The translations under genes were made by a program, and so were the position numbers. DNA of 24,828 nucleotides, from assembly GCF_002423035.1 (NCBI RefSeq), contig NZ_DIUM01000091.1, positions 15,673 through 40,500 on the forward strand. The letters run 5' to 3'. Of the stretch, positions 14,373-21,930 are shown piece after piece (within the stretch, counting starts at the first letter, position 1; every line of letters begins with the position of its first letter). The stretch comes from Thiocapsa sp. UBA6158. Its GTDB lineage: Bacteria > Pseudomonadota > Gammaproteobacteria > Chromatiales > Chromatiaceae. The notes beneath the pieces are model-generated. The model saw only the letters and a list, made by a program, of their open reading frames with translations, did no database searches and was not told where the DNA came from.

Positions 14373-16544
14373 TCATCCATCGCGCCCCGACGACCCCGGT
14401 GCCGAGGCGCGGAGCGCACGCAGCACCATGTCCTCGGTCAGGATCTGCGGCAGGACCTGCGGGTCCCCGTCGGGCGGATAGAAGACATAGAGCGGGACGC
14501 CGTTGCGCCCGTGATCGGCGAGATAGGCGGTGATTGCAGGGTCGCGATTGGTCCAATCGCCCTTCAGATACAGCACCCCGGAATCCGCGAAGGTCCGCGC
14601 AAGCTCAGACGTGCTCAAGGCGACGCGCTCGTTGACCAGACAGGTAATGCACCAAGCGGCCGTCATGTTGACGAAGACAGGTCGGCGCTCATCACGCGCC
14701 GCGGCGAGACGCTCCGGCGAATAGGGCACGCTCGCGAGTCCGCTCGCGGACGACTCGCCCTCGGAGAGCGTCGGCACCGCCAGCCGATCGGTCGCCACCC
14801 CGAGATAAAGGGCAGCGACGAGCGCCACCGAGGTCGCGGCGAGACCCCAACGGCGCCGTGCCGAGTGCAGGCCGCGCGTGCGCTCGCCCAGCCAGAGCCC
14901 GAAGGCCAACAAGACCAGGCCGCCGAGCACCAGGGCGACCCCGGCCGACCCGGTCTGCACGCTCAGGACCCAGACCAACCAGGCTGCGGCCGCGAACATC
15001 GGGAAGGCAAGCGCCTGCTTGAGGGTCTCCATCCAGGCCCCCGCCTTCGGCAGCAAACGGGCCAACCGCGGGAGCAGCGACAACGCAAGGAAAGGCAACG
15101 CCAAGCCGAATCCCAGGGTCAGCATGATCGCCAACGCGAGCGGCCAGCTCAGGGTGACGGCATAGCCCAAGGCGGCACCCATGAACGGCGCAGTGCAGGG
15201 TGCGGCGACCAAGGCCGCGAGGGCGCCGGTTCCGAAGGCGCCCGCGGTGCCCGATCCCGTTCGGGCGCCACCCAGGCTCATCAGCCGGGAACCGATCGTG
15301 ACCGCGCCCGCAAGGCTCAGACCGATCACGAAAAAGACGTAGGCCATAAAAACGACGAAGGGCGGATACTGGAGCTGAAAACCCCAGCCGACGGCCGACC
15401 CGCCGGCACGCAAGGCCAACAAGAGCACCGCGAGCCCGGCAAAAAACAGCAGCACCCCCGCCGTGTAGGCCAGACCGTGGAGAACGCGCTCGCGCGCCGC
15501 CTCCGGACCTTGCCCGGATAGGCCATTGATCAGACTCAGTGCCTTCATTGCCAGGATCGGAAAGACGCACGGCATCAGATTCAGGATCAGGCCGCCGAGC
15601 AAGGCGAAGGCGAAGGCCAGCGGCAGCCCGATCGGGCGGTCCCGAGCGATGCCGTCGGGGAGCGGCCCGCGCACGGCCGCGACCTCGTAGGAGCGCACCT
15701 CCCCGCGTGCATCCGCGATCACCAGCAGACCCTCGGGCGAGGCTTGGTCCGACAAGGCACCGGGCGACAGATCGATCCGCAGTTGCCCATCGACCAAGCG
15801 CCAGGGCTGCTCCGCGGCGTGCTCGATCAGACCCCATTCGCCGGCGAAGAACCAGGCCCCATCGATCTTATCCGACAGCCCATCCGCGGGGACCAGGAGA
15901 CCGAGCCCCGCGCCCGCGACGCCGAGCACGGCACCCTCGATCCGCCCGTCCGGCAACCCCGCGCGGGCGGCGGCAAAGACGTCCGCCTGCAACGGATCGA
16001 TCGGACCCGGTCCGAGCGCGGCCCCGGTCGGGAGCGTCAGATCGAAGCGCCCCGATTCAGGGATACATTCCTCCTCGCACACCAGCCAGTCGACATCCGC
16101 ACGGATATGCACAGGCTCGCCGATCGGCCATTGCGCCGGCACGGAGAGTGCGATCAGGTGAACGGCGCGCCCGGAATAACCGTAATTGGCCAACGGACCG
16201 ACCGGGATCACCTCGGGTCTCGGCCAGCGCAGAGGCCCGGCTTCGACACCCTCCGGCAGGGTCCAGTGGACCCGCGGCGGATCGCCGGAGTCGCCCGGAT
16301 TGCGCCAGTAGGTGTGCCAGCCCGGTCGGATCTCGAACACCAGGGCCAGGTCGAGCCTGTCGCCGGGCGCAACCTCCATCCGCTCCGCGACCAAGCGGGC
16401 CGTCACGTTCTCGGTGGTGACCGGGTTGGCCTGGATCGATCCCGTCCAAACGAGCGATACAAGAAAGAGGGCGAAGCCGATCCGAAACAGCCTGCGATCC
16501 GCCGATCGGCGATGATCGCTGCTCGACGACGGCTCGCTGCGCAT
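14373..16544 (-). CDS. DsbD/ScsB-type membrane thiol:disulfide interchange protein
   Basis: A 723-residue inner-membrane protein that carries electrons from cytoplasmic thioredoxin to the periplasm. A signal/anchor helix is at about 20-38. An ScsB-like N-terminal domain follows (GWHTYWRNPGDSGDPP) with its Cys pair C156/C160 (LVCEEECIPESG). The membrane core has two conserved cysteines, C326 (LMPCVFP) and C450 (AAPCTAPFMG), within about eight helices between 305 and 590. A C-terminal thioredoxin domain carries WCITC (C632, C635). All three redox pairs are intact. I chose ATG 16544, with GAGG about 7 bases upstream; a longer in-frame extension overlaps the preceding gene and is basic, repetitive sequence. 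It starts 8 bp after the Cys-rich gene and precedes the redoxin, a likely partner. Confidence 0.93.
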   Translation of the reverse strand: MRSEPSSSSDHRRSADRRLFRIGFALFLVSLVWTGSIQANPVTTENVTARLVAERMEVAPGDRLDLALVFEIRPGWHTYWRNPGDSGDPPRVHWTLPEGVEAGPLRWPRPEVIPVGPLANYGYSGRAVHLIALSVPAQWPIGEPVHIRADVDWLVCEEECIPESGRFDLTLPTGAALGPGPIDPLQADVFAAARAGLPDGRIEGAVLGVAGAGLGLLVPADGLSDKIDGAWFFAGEWGLIEHAAEQPWRLVDGQLRIDLSPGALSDQASPEGLLVIADARGEVRSYEVAAVRGPLPDGIARDRPIGLPLAFAFALLGGLILNLMPCVFPILAMKALSLINGLSGQGPEAARERVLHGLAYTAGVLLFFAGLAVLLLALRAGGSAVGWGFQLQYPPFVVFMAYVFFVIGLSLAGAVTIGSRLMSLGGARTGSGTAGAFGTGALAALVAAPCTAPFMGAALGYAVTLSWPLALAIMLTLGFGLALPFLALSLLPRLARLLPKAGAWMETLKQALAFPMFAAAAWLVWVLSVQTGSAGVALVLGGLVLLAFGLWLGERTRGLHSARRRWGLAATSVALVAALYLGVATDRLAVPTLSEGESSASGLASVPYSPERLAAARDERRPVFVNMTAAWCITCLVNERVALSTSELARTFADSGVLYLKGDWTNRDPAITAYLADHGRNGVPLYVFYPPDGDPQVLPQILTEDMVLRALRASAPGSSGRDG

Positions 16545-16552
16545 CCCGATCC

Positions 16553-16963
16553 TCACCTGCGCCGCTCCGCGCGCCGCTGCAACTTGAACGACGTCATATC
16601 CTCGCCCAACGTCGCGTAAGGGATGCGATCGGCCCCGCCGAAGTTCGCCGCCGCGCGGGTCACCAGATCGGCGATATCGGCCACGCGCCCATCCGCGTCG
16701 GACTCCCCGAGCAGACGTTGCAGACCGATCAGTCCGCCTGACTGGATCTTCACCAGCAAACTGTGGGGGATCAGCATCGGATCGTCTTCGACGTCGGAGG
16801 CGGCCAGCGCGCACGCCTTGAGACCGGCGAAGACCTGCTCGCAGCGGGCATGCTCGGCTTCGGACAGGCAGTCGAACTCCGAGCCACCTCGGCGGACGAC
16901 CTCGTGTGCATGCCGGCAGGACGCCGTTGTCCTGATCAGTGGAGCGGCGAAGGGGCATTTCAT
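16553..16963 (-). CDS. Cys-rich protein of unknown function
   Basis: A 136-residue soluble protein that I do not recognise. Five cysteines lie in the first 51 residues (C3, C16, C32, C41, C51), starting MKCPFAAPLIRTTASC, with GGSEFDC and HARC. This suggests a metal or Fe-S site. The second half (VEDDPMLIPHSLLVKIQSGGLIGLQRLLG) reads as a small helical domain and lacks cysteines; the C-terminus is basic (QRRAERRR). The ATG overlaps the stop of the MOSC gene in an ATGA, so translation is coupled. The DsbD-like gene begins 8 bp downstream. The pairing with a MOSC protein hints at sulfur or metal-sulfur handling, but that is inference from neighbours only. Confidence 0.75.
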   Translation of the reverse strand: MKCPFAAPLIRTTASCRHAHEVVRRGGSEFDCLSEAEHARCEQVFAGLKACALAASDVEDDPMLIPHSLLVKIQSGGLIGLQRLLGESDADGRVADIADLVTRAAANFGGADRIPYATLGEDMTSFKLQRRAERRR

Positions 16964-17472
16964 CGCGTAAACGTCTCCTCTGGATCGCTCTCGGCAAGAA
17001 CGGGCACGACGGCATCGCCGAGCCGGATGATTCCGCCCGTGACCACCCGTGCGTTCAGGCCGGCGTGACCACGCATGACGTTGTAACCGCCGGGACCCAG
17101 CGTTTCCTCCATGCGCGAGCAAGGCGGGCATGGACCCGTTCCTTCGAGTACCGCCGTCCCGATGCGAAAGCGTTGGCCTTTCAGCGCGAGGAGGTTGACA
17201 CCGGAGACGACCAGATTACGCCGCAGCAATGCCGGATCGACCGGATCACGGCGCAAGAGCGCGCCCAAGACCGCGAGGTGCTCGGCCTGCACGAGTGTCA
17301 CGCCGCGCGAGCCCGATCGGCCGGCATAATGATCGCCTTCCAGGCCGCCCCCGACCAACGCCGTCACCTCGGTGCAGGGGATGACATCCGCACGGCGCGC
17401 CGGCCGTCGGCCGATCCACACCACCTCGCCCGGATGCGGAAATCGGCCGAGCAGATCCGAAAGAGAATCCAT
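16960..17472 (-). CDS. MOSC domain-containing protein
   Basis: A 170-residue stand-alone MOSC (molybdenum cofactor sulfurase C-terminal) domain. Family features visible are GGGLEGDHYAGRSGSRGVTLVQAEHLAVL (about 41-69), the RRNLVVSGVNLLALKGQRFRIG strand (about 84-105), and the conserved cysteine in GPCPPCSRM (C115, C118). Known relatives such as YiiM and YuaD handle sulfur or reduce N-hydroxylated compounds; the exact reaction here is unknown. The start is uncertain: ATG 17472 (MDSLSDLL) or ATG 17499 (MGFKPQAH), neither with a good Shine-Dalgarno. It is the first gene of a six-gene minus-strand series and is divergent from the lipoprotein gene. The 199-bp gap between them must hold both promoters, but I see no clear -35/-10 pair. 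Confidence 0.88.
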   Translation of the reverse strand: MDSLSDLLGRFPHPGEVVWIGRRPARRADVIPCTEVTALVGGGLEGDHYAGRSGSRGVTLVQAEHLAVLGALLRRDPVDPALLRRNLVVSGVNLLALKGQRFRIGTAVLEGTGPCPPCSRMEETLGPGGYNVMRGHAGLNARVVTGGIIRLGDAVVPVLAESDPEETFTR

Positions 17473-17671
17473 ACGATGCGCCTGCGGCTTGAAACCCATC
17501 TGTCGGGCCAAGATCGGGGCGATGGGAATAGGGACAAGCCTTTCGGCTCGCCTGCGGGATCCATTCGGCCTCGCTGCCGTCGAACCAGGGACAACCGATG
17601 CGCCGACCGGCAAGGTTCAGGTCCGCACTTTCTTCAAGACGACGATTAACTCCCAACAGACGACACTCGCT

Positions 17672-18553
17672 ATGCCCCGAATCTCTCTCCCGATCCGCCT
17701 CGCCGCGGCCATCCTCGCGATTGCACTGACGCTTGCGGGATGCAGCCGTGTCGGCATCGCCTACAACACCGGCGATTTCCTCGTGACGGCCTACGCCAAG
17801 GACTACCTCGACCTGGAGCAAAGCCAGCTCGAGCGCTGGAGCCCCCTTCTCGACGCCGAGCTGACGCGCCATCGCAGCGAGGAGCTGCCCTATCTGGCGG
17901 CCTACTTCGATCAAATCCTTGCAGCACGCAAGGCGGGTTTCGACGCAGGCAACATGGATTGCCTGACCGAATCCTTTCGAGACCTTTACCGGCGCCAAGC
18001 GAGCTTTGCCGTCACCCTCGCCGCACCGCTTCTGGCCGAACTCACGCCGGCGCAGATCGAGCGCCTCGACCAGCGCTTCAGCCAAGAAGCCGCAGAGGAT
18101 CGCGCCGAGATTGCCGGGCGCAGCAGCACACGCGAGAAAGAGAAACGCGCGCGGCGCTACGTGAAATCCATCGAGGACTGGACCGGCCCGCTGAGCGCGG
18201 AGCAACAAGCGATCGTCGCGGAGGTGACCGGTCGCATGCCCGACACCCAGGCCAGCCTGGTCGAGTATCGCACCGTCAAACGAGAGCGCTTGATGGCACT
18301 GATTCGGGCCAAGGCACCCGAGCCCGAGATCAAGCGCTTCCTGACAACCTGGCTCGTCGACTTCGAGGATCTGCCGCCGGATCTCGAACAAGGCGGCCAA
18401 CTGCTCGGCGAGCGGATCGGCGAGCTCTTTGTCGGCCTCGGCAAAACCCTAGACACCAGTCAACGCGACCGCTTGGACAAGCGCTTACGCAGCCTTCGGG
18501 ATGATTTCATGAAGCTGCAGAAGCAGCCGAGGATGGCGCAGATGACCTGTTGA
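17672..18553 (+). CDS. DUF6279-type lipoprotein
   Basis: A 293-residue exported lipoprotein. A signal peptide ends in the lipobox LAGC (Cys24), so the mature protein is lipid-anchored. After Cys24 the sequence SRVGIAYNTGDFLVTAYAKDYLDLEQSQ is typical of the family, and the remainder is highly charged and helical. No catalytic motif is evident. I chose ATG 17672, since it alone gives a proper signal peptide; the frame is open 300 bp upstream through the opposite-strand gene. The Shine-Dalgarno is weak. It stands alone, divergent from the MOSC gene and convergent with mrcA across repeat copy 5. Having a position next to mrcA does not by itself show a wall-related role. Confidence 0.8.
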   Translation: MPRISLPIRLAAAILAIALTLAGCSRVGIAYNTGDFLVTAYAKDYLDLEQSQLERWSPLLDAELTRHRSEELPYLAAYFDQILAARKAGFDAGNMDCLTESFRDLYRRQASFAVTLAAPLLAELTPAQIERLDQRFSQEAAEDRAEIAGRSSTREKEKRARRYVKSIEDWTGPLSAEQQAIVAEVTGRMPDTQASLVEYRTVKRERLMALIRAKAPEPEIKRFLTTWLVDFEDLPPDLEQGGQLLGERIGELFVGLGKTLDTSQRDRLDKRLRSLRDDFMKLQKQPRMAQMTC

Positions 18554-18562
18554 ACGAGCTTT

Positions 18563-18754
18563 GAACCGCGTCAGGAGGGACAAGCTTGGATCGCATGAGC
18601 TTCCTGCATTCTCGGATTCAACCATCTCGGCGGTCGACGCGGTTCAAGAATTTAGAAATCCTAATAATTTCTAAACCGCGTCCGGCAGAACCCTTATCGG
18701 GCTCGCACCCGTTCGTCAAACTGCCGAGCGCCCCTATCACTCGGGACGCGGTTT
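18563..18754. repeat. Two-module palindromic repeat, copy 5
   Basis: Module 1 is 18563-18645 (83 bp) with arms GAACCGCGTC/GACGCGGTTC. The spacer is 18646-18672 (27 bp) and contains a palindrome AGAAAT...ATTTCT. Module 2 is 18673-18754 (82 bp) with perfect 11-bp arms AAACCGCGTCC/GGACGCGGTTT. It occupies nearly the entire gap between two convergent genes, 9 bp from the lipoprotein stop and 4 bp from the mrcA stop. It could act as a two-way transcription barrier. Confidence 0.92.
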
Positions 18755-18758
18755 AGGT

Positions 18759-21434
18759 TCAGAAGAGGTCATCCATCACCCGGGGCGCGGATCGGCGCAC
18801 GGAGGTATCGGCCTTCTTTTTTGTCGGGCCCGCGACCCTGACGGGCTCGGGGCCGAGCAGATCCTTGCTGAACTCCTCGTTCACCATCTCCAAAATACCG
18901 CTCTTGGCCTTGGTCTCGGTCCCGCGAGTCGGGTCGACACGCACCTGCACCATGCCGGGAGGTGGATCGAGCTGCGCGATCGGGAGATCCTCGAGTGCCG
19001 TGCCCATGAAATCGACCCACATGCCCAGCGCGGCCCGACCGCCCTCTTCGCCGCGGCCCAGCTTCGCGAAGTCATCGAAGCCCATCCAGGCGACGGTGAC
19101 GAAGTCGGCCTGGTAGCCGGCAAACCAAGAGTCGCGCACATCGTTCGTCGTGCCCGTCTTGCCGACGATATCTTCGCGATCCAATTTCTTGGCGCGTGTT
19201 CCCGTACCCGTCTCGACAACCTCGCGCAGCAACGAGGTGATCTGATATGCGATCCGCGGGTCGATCACCTGCGGGGCTGGCGCGCCGGCTTGTGTGCCCT
19301 GCACCCGTGCCGAGTCATCTCCGTAGCGGTACCAACACTCCGAGCATGAGCGCGGTGCGTGCGACTCGAACAGGACCTGCCCGTCACCGATCTCGATCCG
19401 TTGGATGAAATAGGGCGTCACATGGAAGCCGCCGTTGGCGAATACGGCATAACCTTCGGCCAGCTTCATCGGCGACATTTCGCCGGTCCCCAACGCCATG
19501 GACAGACCCAAAGGCATGGCATCCAGATCGAATCCGAATGCCCGGATGTAGTTCTGGGCGTCCTCCAAACCGACGCTCTGCAGCAGATTGATGGCGGCCA
19601 GATTGCGCGAGAGCGCCAAGGCACGCCGCATCCGAATCGGCCCCATCTCCTTGCGATCGGAGTTGCGCGGGGTCCAATCCTGCGTGCCGGTCAGCTTCAC
19701 CGCCTCGTCCTTGATCAGACTCGCCGGCGTCCAGCCCTCGTGAAGCGCCGCGGCGAAGACGAAGGGCTTGAAGCTCGAGCCCGGCTGACGGCGCATGTCG
19801 ACCGCTCGATTGAACTTGCTCGCATTGAATGAATAGCCACCGACCAAGGCGCGAACAGCGCCGTCCTGCGGTGCAATCGAGACCAAGGCCCCCGCGACAC
19901 TCGGCATCTGCCCGAGCTCCCAAGACACCTTTTCGCCCTGCCCTGGTCCGTCGTGTTGGAGTCGAACGAGATCGCCGACCGCGAGAACATCCGTCACCCG
20001 TCTCGGCCGGGGGCCGCGCCAATTCGAGTTGCGGAACTCCTGCGCCCAGGCGACCTGTTTGAGACCCAGCTCGACACGACGCCCGGAGCCGATATAGATC
20101 TCCGCCTCGCCGCTCGAGGCGCGCGTGACCAACCCGGGCGTCAGGTCCGGAATCGTCGTGACGGTCTCGAGATAGGCGTCCATGTCTGCCTCCGTCGCGC
20201 CGTCGAGGTCGACCTTGGCCTCGGCGCCGCGATAGCCGTGGCGTCGGTCGTAATCGCGCAACGCCCGGCGCACCGCTGCCTGCGCGGCGGTCTGCAATCG
20301 CGCATCGATCGTCGTGGTCACTTTGTAGCCTTGGCTGAGGGCCGCCTCGCCGTAATGCTCGACGACCGTTTGGCGCGCCATCTCGGCCACGTAACCCGCA
20401 TCGAGATCCGGCTGACGGCGATGCAGTCGGGCCATATCGGGGGTCAAGACCGCGATCTCGTATTCCTCGCGGTCGATCTGACCGAGCTCGAGCATGCGTG
20501 AGAGGATGTAGTTGCGCCGCTCGAGCGCTCGCTCGGGATTGGTGACCGGGTTGTTGCTGGAGGGTGCCTTCGGGATGCCGGCCAACATCGCCGCCTCGGC
20601 GGGGGTCAGCTGGTCGAGCTCTTTGTTGTAGTAGAGCGCGGCCGCGGCCGAGATGCCGTAGGCGCGGTGGCCGAAAAAGATCTGGTTCAGATACAGATCG
20701 AGGATCTGATCCTTCGTCAGGGTCCGCTCGACCTGCAGTGTGAGCAAGACCTCGGCGAGCTTGCGCTGGAAGGTCTTTTCCGAGGTAAGCAGAAAGTTGC
20801 GGGTCACCTGCATGGTGATGGTGCTGCCGCCCTGGGCCTTGGTGCCGGTCGAGGCGAAGCTCAGCAGGGCGCGCACGATACCGATCGCATCCACCCCGCC
20901 GTGCTCGAAGAAGCGTGCGTCCTCGGTCGCGAGAAAGGCATTGACCACCAGGGGCGGGATGTCTTCGTAGGCTACCGGACGGCGGCGCTCGATGCCGAAC
21001 TCGGCGATCAGACCGCCGTCGCTGCTGAAGACCCGCAGCGGTTCTTCGAACTGGACCTGACGCAGACTCTCCACGCTCGGAAGCTCCGGGGCATGGACCG
21101 AAACGAACACACCCGCCCCGAGCAGACCCAATGCAACGAGTTGCAGGGGCACGCCCAAGACGCCGAGAAATCCGAAAAACCAACCGAAAACGGAGCGGCT
21201 GCGAGGTGAAGCACTCCGGCGGCTGCGATGTTGGATCCGTGCGGCGCGCGCCGAGGACTTCCCGGGTGTCGGTCGCGGATGGGGCGGATCTGTGCCCGCG
21301 TCCGTCTCGACACCAAAACCGAAGCCGAAGCCAGGCCCGAAACGGGAACGGACCCCTTCGTGCTTCGTCGAGAGGCTCTCGGGCGGCACACCCGGGTCGG
21401 CTCCGGACGTTGAGCTATCGGACTTTCGGTTCAA
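18759..21434 (-). CDS. mrcA: Penicillin-binding protein 1A, bifunctional transglycosylase/transpeptidase
   Basis: Polymerises lipid II and cross-links peptidoglycan from the inner membrane. In 891-residue numbering, a membrane helix is at about 83-113. The GT51 domain has ATEDARFFEHGGVD (catalytic Glu near 168), QGGSTITMQV and KxxEVLLTLQVER. The OB-like insert of PBP1A follows. The transpeptidase motifs are SSFK (about 553), SRN, and KTGTTND (about 757). The C-terminus is DUF-free and basic (PTKKKADTSVRRSAPRV). I chose TTG 21434, which has GGAGGG four bases upstream. An upstream TTG at 21488 has none, and no ATG or well-placed alternative lies before the membrane helix. The resulting cytoplasmic tail of about 80 residues is long and includes FGPGFGFGFG. 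Confidence in identity is high and in the start moderate. Confidence 0.93.
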   Translation of the reverse strand: MNRKSDSSTSGADPGVPPESLSTKHEGVRSRFGPGFGFGFGVETDAGTDPPHPRPTPGKSSARAARIQHRSRRSASPRSRSVFGWFFGFLGVLGVPLQLVALGLLGAGVFVSVHAPELPSVESLRQVQFEEPLRVFSSDGGLIAEFGIERRRPVAYEDIPPLVVNAFLATEDARFFEHGGVDAIGIVRALLSFASTGTKAQGGSTITMQVTRNFLLTSEKTFQRKLAEVLLTLQVERTLTKDQILDLYLNQIFFGHRAYGISAAAALYYNKELDQLTPAEAAMLAGIPKAPSSNNPVTNPERALERRNYILSRMLELGQIDREEYEIAVLTPDMARLHRRQPDLDAGYVAEMARQTVVEHYGEAALSQGYKVTTTIDARLQTAAQAAVRRALRDYDRRHGYRGAEAKVDLDGATEADMDAYLETVTTIPDLTPGLVTRASSGEAEIYIGSGRRVELGLKQVAWAQEFRNSNWRGPRPRRVTDVLAVGDLVRLQHDGPGQGEKVSWELGQMPSVAGALVSIAPQDGAVRALVGGYSFNASKFNRAVDMRRQPGSSFKPFVFAAALHEGWTPASLIKDEAVKLTGTQDWTPRNSDRKEMGPIRMRRALALSRNLAAINLLQSVGLEDAQNYIRAFGFDLDAMPLGLSMALGTGEMSPMKLAEGYAVFANGGFHVTPYFIQRIEIGDGQVLFESHAPRSCSECWYRYGDDSARVQGTQAGAPAPQVIDPRIAYQITSLLREVVETGTGTRAKKLDREDIVGKTGTTNDVRDSWFAGYQADFVTVAWMGFDDFAKLGRGEEGGRAALGMWVDFMGTALEDLPIAQLDPPPGMVQVRVDPTRGTETKAKSGILEMVNEEFSKDLLGPEPVRVAGPTKKKADTSVRRSAPRVMDDLF

Positions 21435-21438
21435 GTGT

Positions 21439-21444
21439 CCCTCC
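21439..21444 (-). promoter_or_regulatory. Ribosome binding site deciding the mrcA start
   Basis: On the minus strand this reads GGAGGG, four bases before TTG 21434. It is the only Shine-Dalgarno-like site near the N-terminus of the PBP1A frame. Confidence 0.5.
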
Positions 21445-21569
21445 GCCCGCCTCGCCCGGTCGACCCAGATGTCCCCCGGATGCAGCAAGTCCAGTCATCA
21501 TTTTAGTCGACTGCGATTGTACACTAGGGCACTCTGAGCCGGCCGCGCTCGATCGGGCGTCGAATCCGA

Positions 21570-21878
21570 TCGCTCGTCCTGCTCGACTTCATCGATCGAC
21601 GCTATCGGGACGGCCTCGACCGCCGCGAAGCCATCCGCAAGGGTGTTCGCCTGCGCCAGCGCCTGCGTCCCATCGTCCCCACCACATTGACCACCACCTT
21701 GGGACTCCTGCCGATAGCCCTCGGCATCCCCGGCGACTCCGTCATCTGGAGCTCCATGGCATCCACCTTCGCCACCGGCCTCGCCACCGCAACCTTCCTC
21801 ACCCTCGTCATCGTCCCCGTCGCCCGGGATCTCACCGAATGGGAAGAAAAACGCGCCCATCGCCAACACAAATCCTAG
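21570..21878 (+). pseudogene. C-terminal remnant of an RND efflux transporter
   Basis: The translated remnant begins SLVLLDFIDRRYRDGLDRREAI, continues PIVPTTLTTTLGLLPIALGIPGDSVIWSSMASTF, and ends TFLTLVIVPVARDLTEWEEK. This is the final transmembrane segment block and tail of an AcrB/HAE1-type RND permease, which is usually over 1000 residues. Only about 100 residues remain. The sequence 5' of 21570 has no RND similarity that I can see and runs into the mrcA promoter region, so about nine tenths of the gene is gone. A start at ATG 21687 would give a 63-residue fragment that is unlikely to function. The TAG stop is part of a REP-like palindrome. Confidence 0.8.
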
Positions 21879-21908
21879 GATGGGTTTCGTTTCGCTCTAC
21901 CCATTCTA
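21876..21908. repeat. REP-like palindrome, possible two-way terminator
   Basis: TAGGATGGGT (21876-21885) pairs with ACCCATTCTA (21899-21908) at 9 of 10 positions, the tenth being a G-T wobble, around a 13-base TTCG-containing loop. The form resembles the GTAGGATGGG...CCCATCCTAC class of extragenic palindromes found in many proteobacteria. It lies between the convergent RND remnant and pilY1. It is unrelated in sequence to the 83-bp modules. Confidence 0.7.
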
Positions 21909-21930
21909 GATTTCTACATTTTGGAGCAGG

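Noticed and set aside
17246..18400. 384-codon minus-strand frame opposite the lipoprotein gene
   Set aside because: It overlaps both the MOSC gene and the lipoprotein; no domain, signal or ribosome site supports it.
21489..21569. Sigma-70 promoter for mrcA (TACAAT on the minus strand)
   Set aside because: The -10-like hexamer has no acceptable -35 at the proper distance, so I do not list it as a feature.
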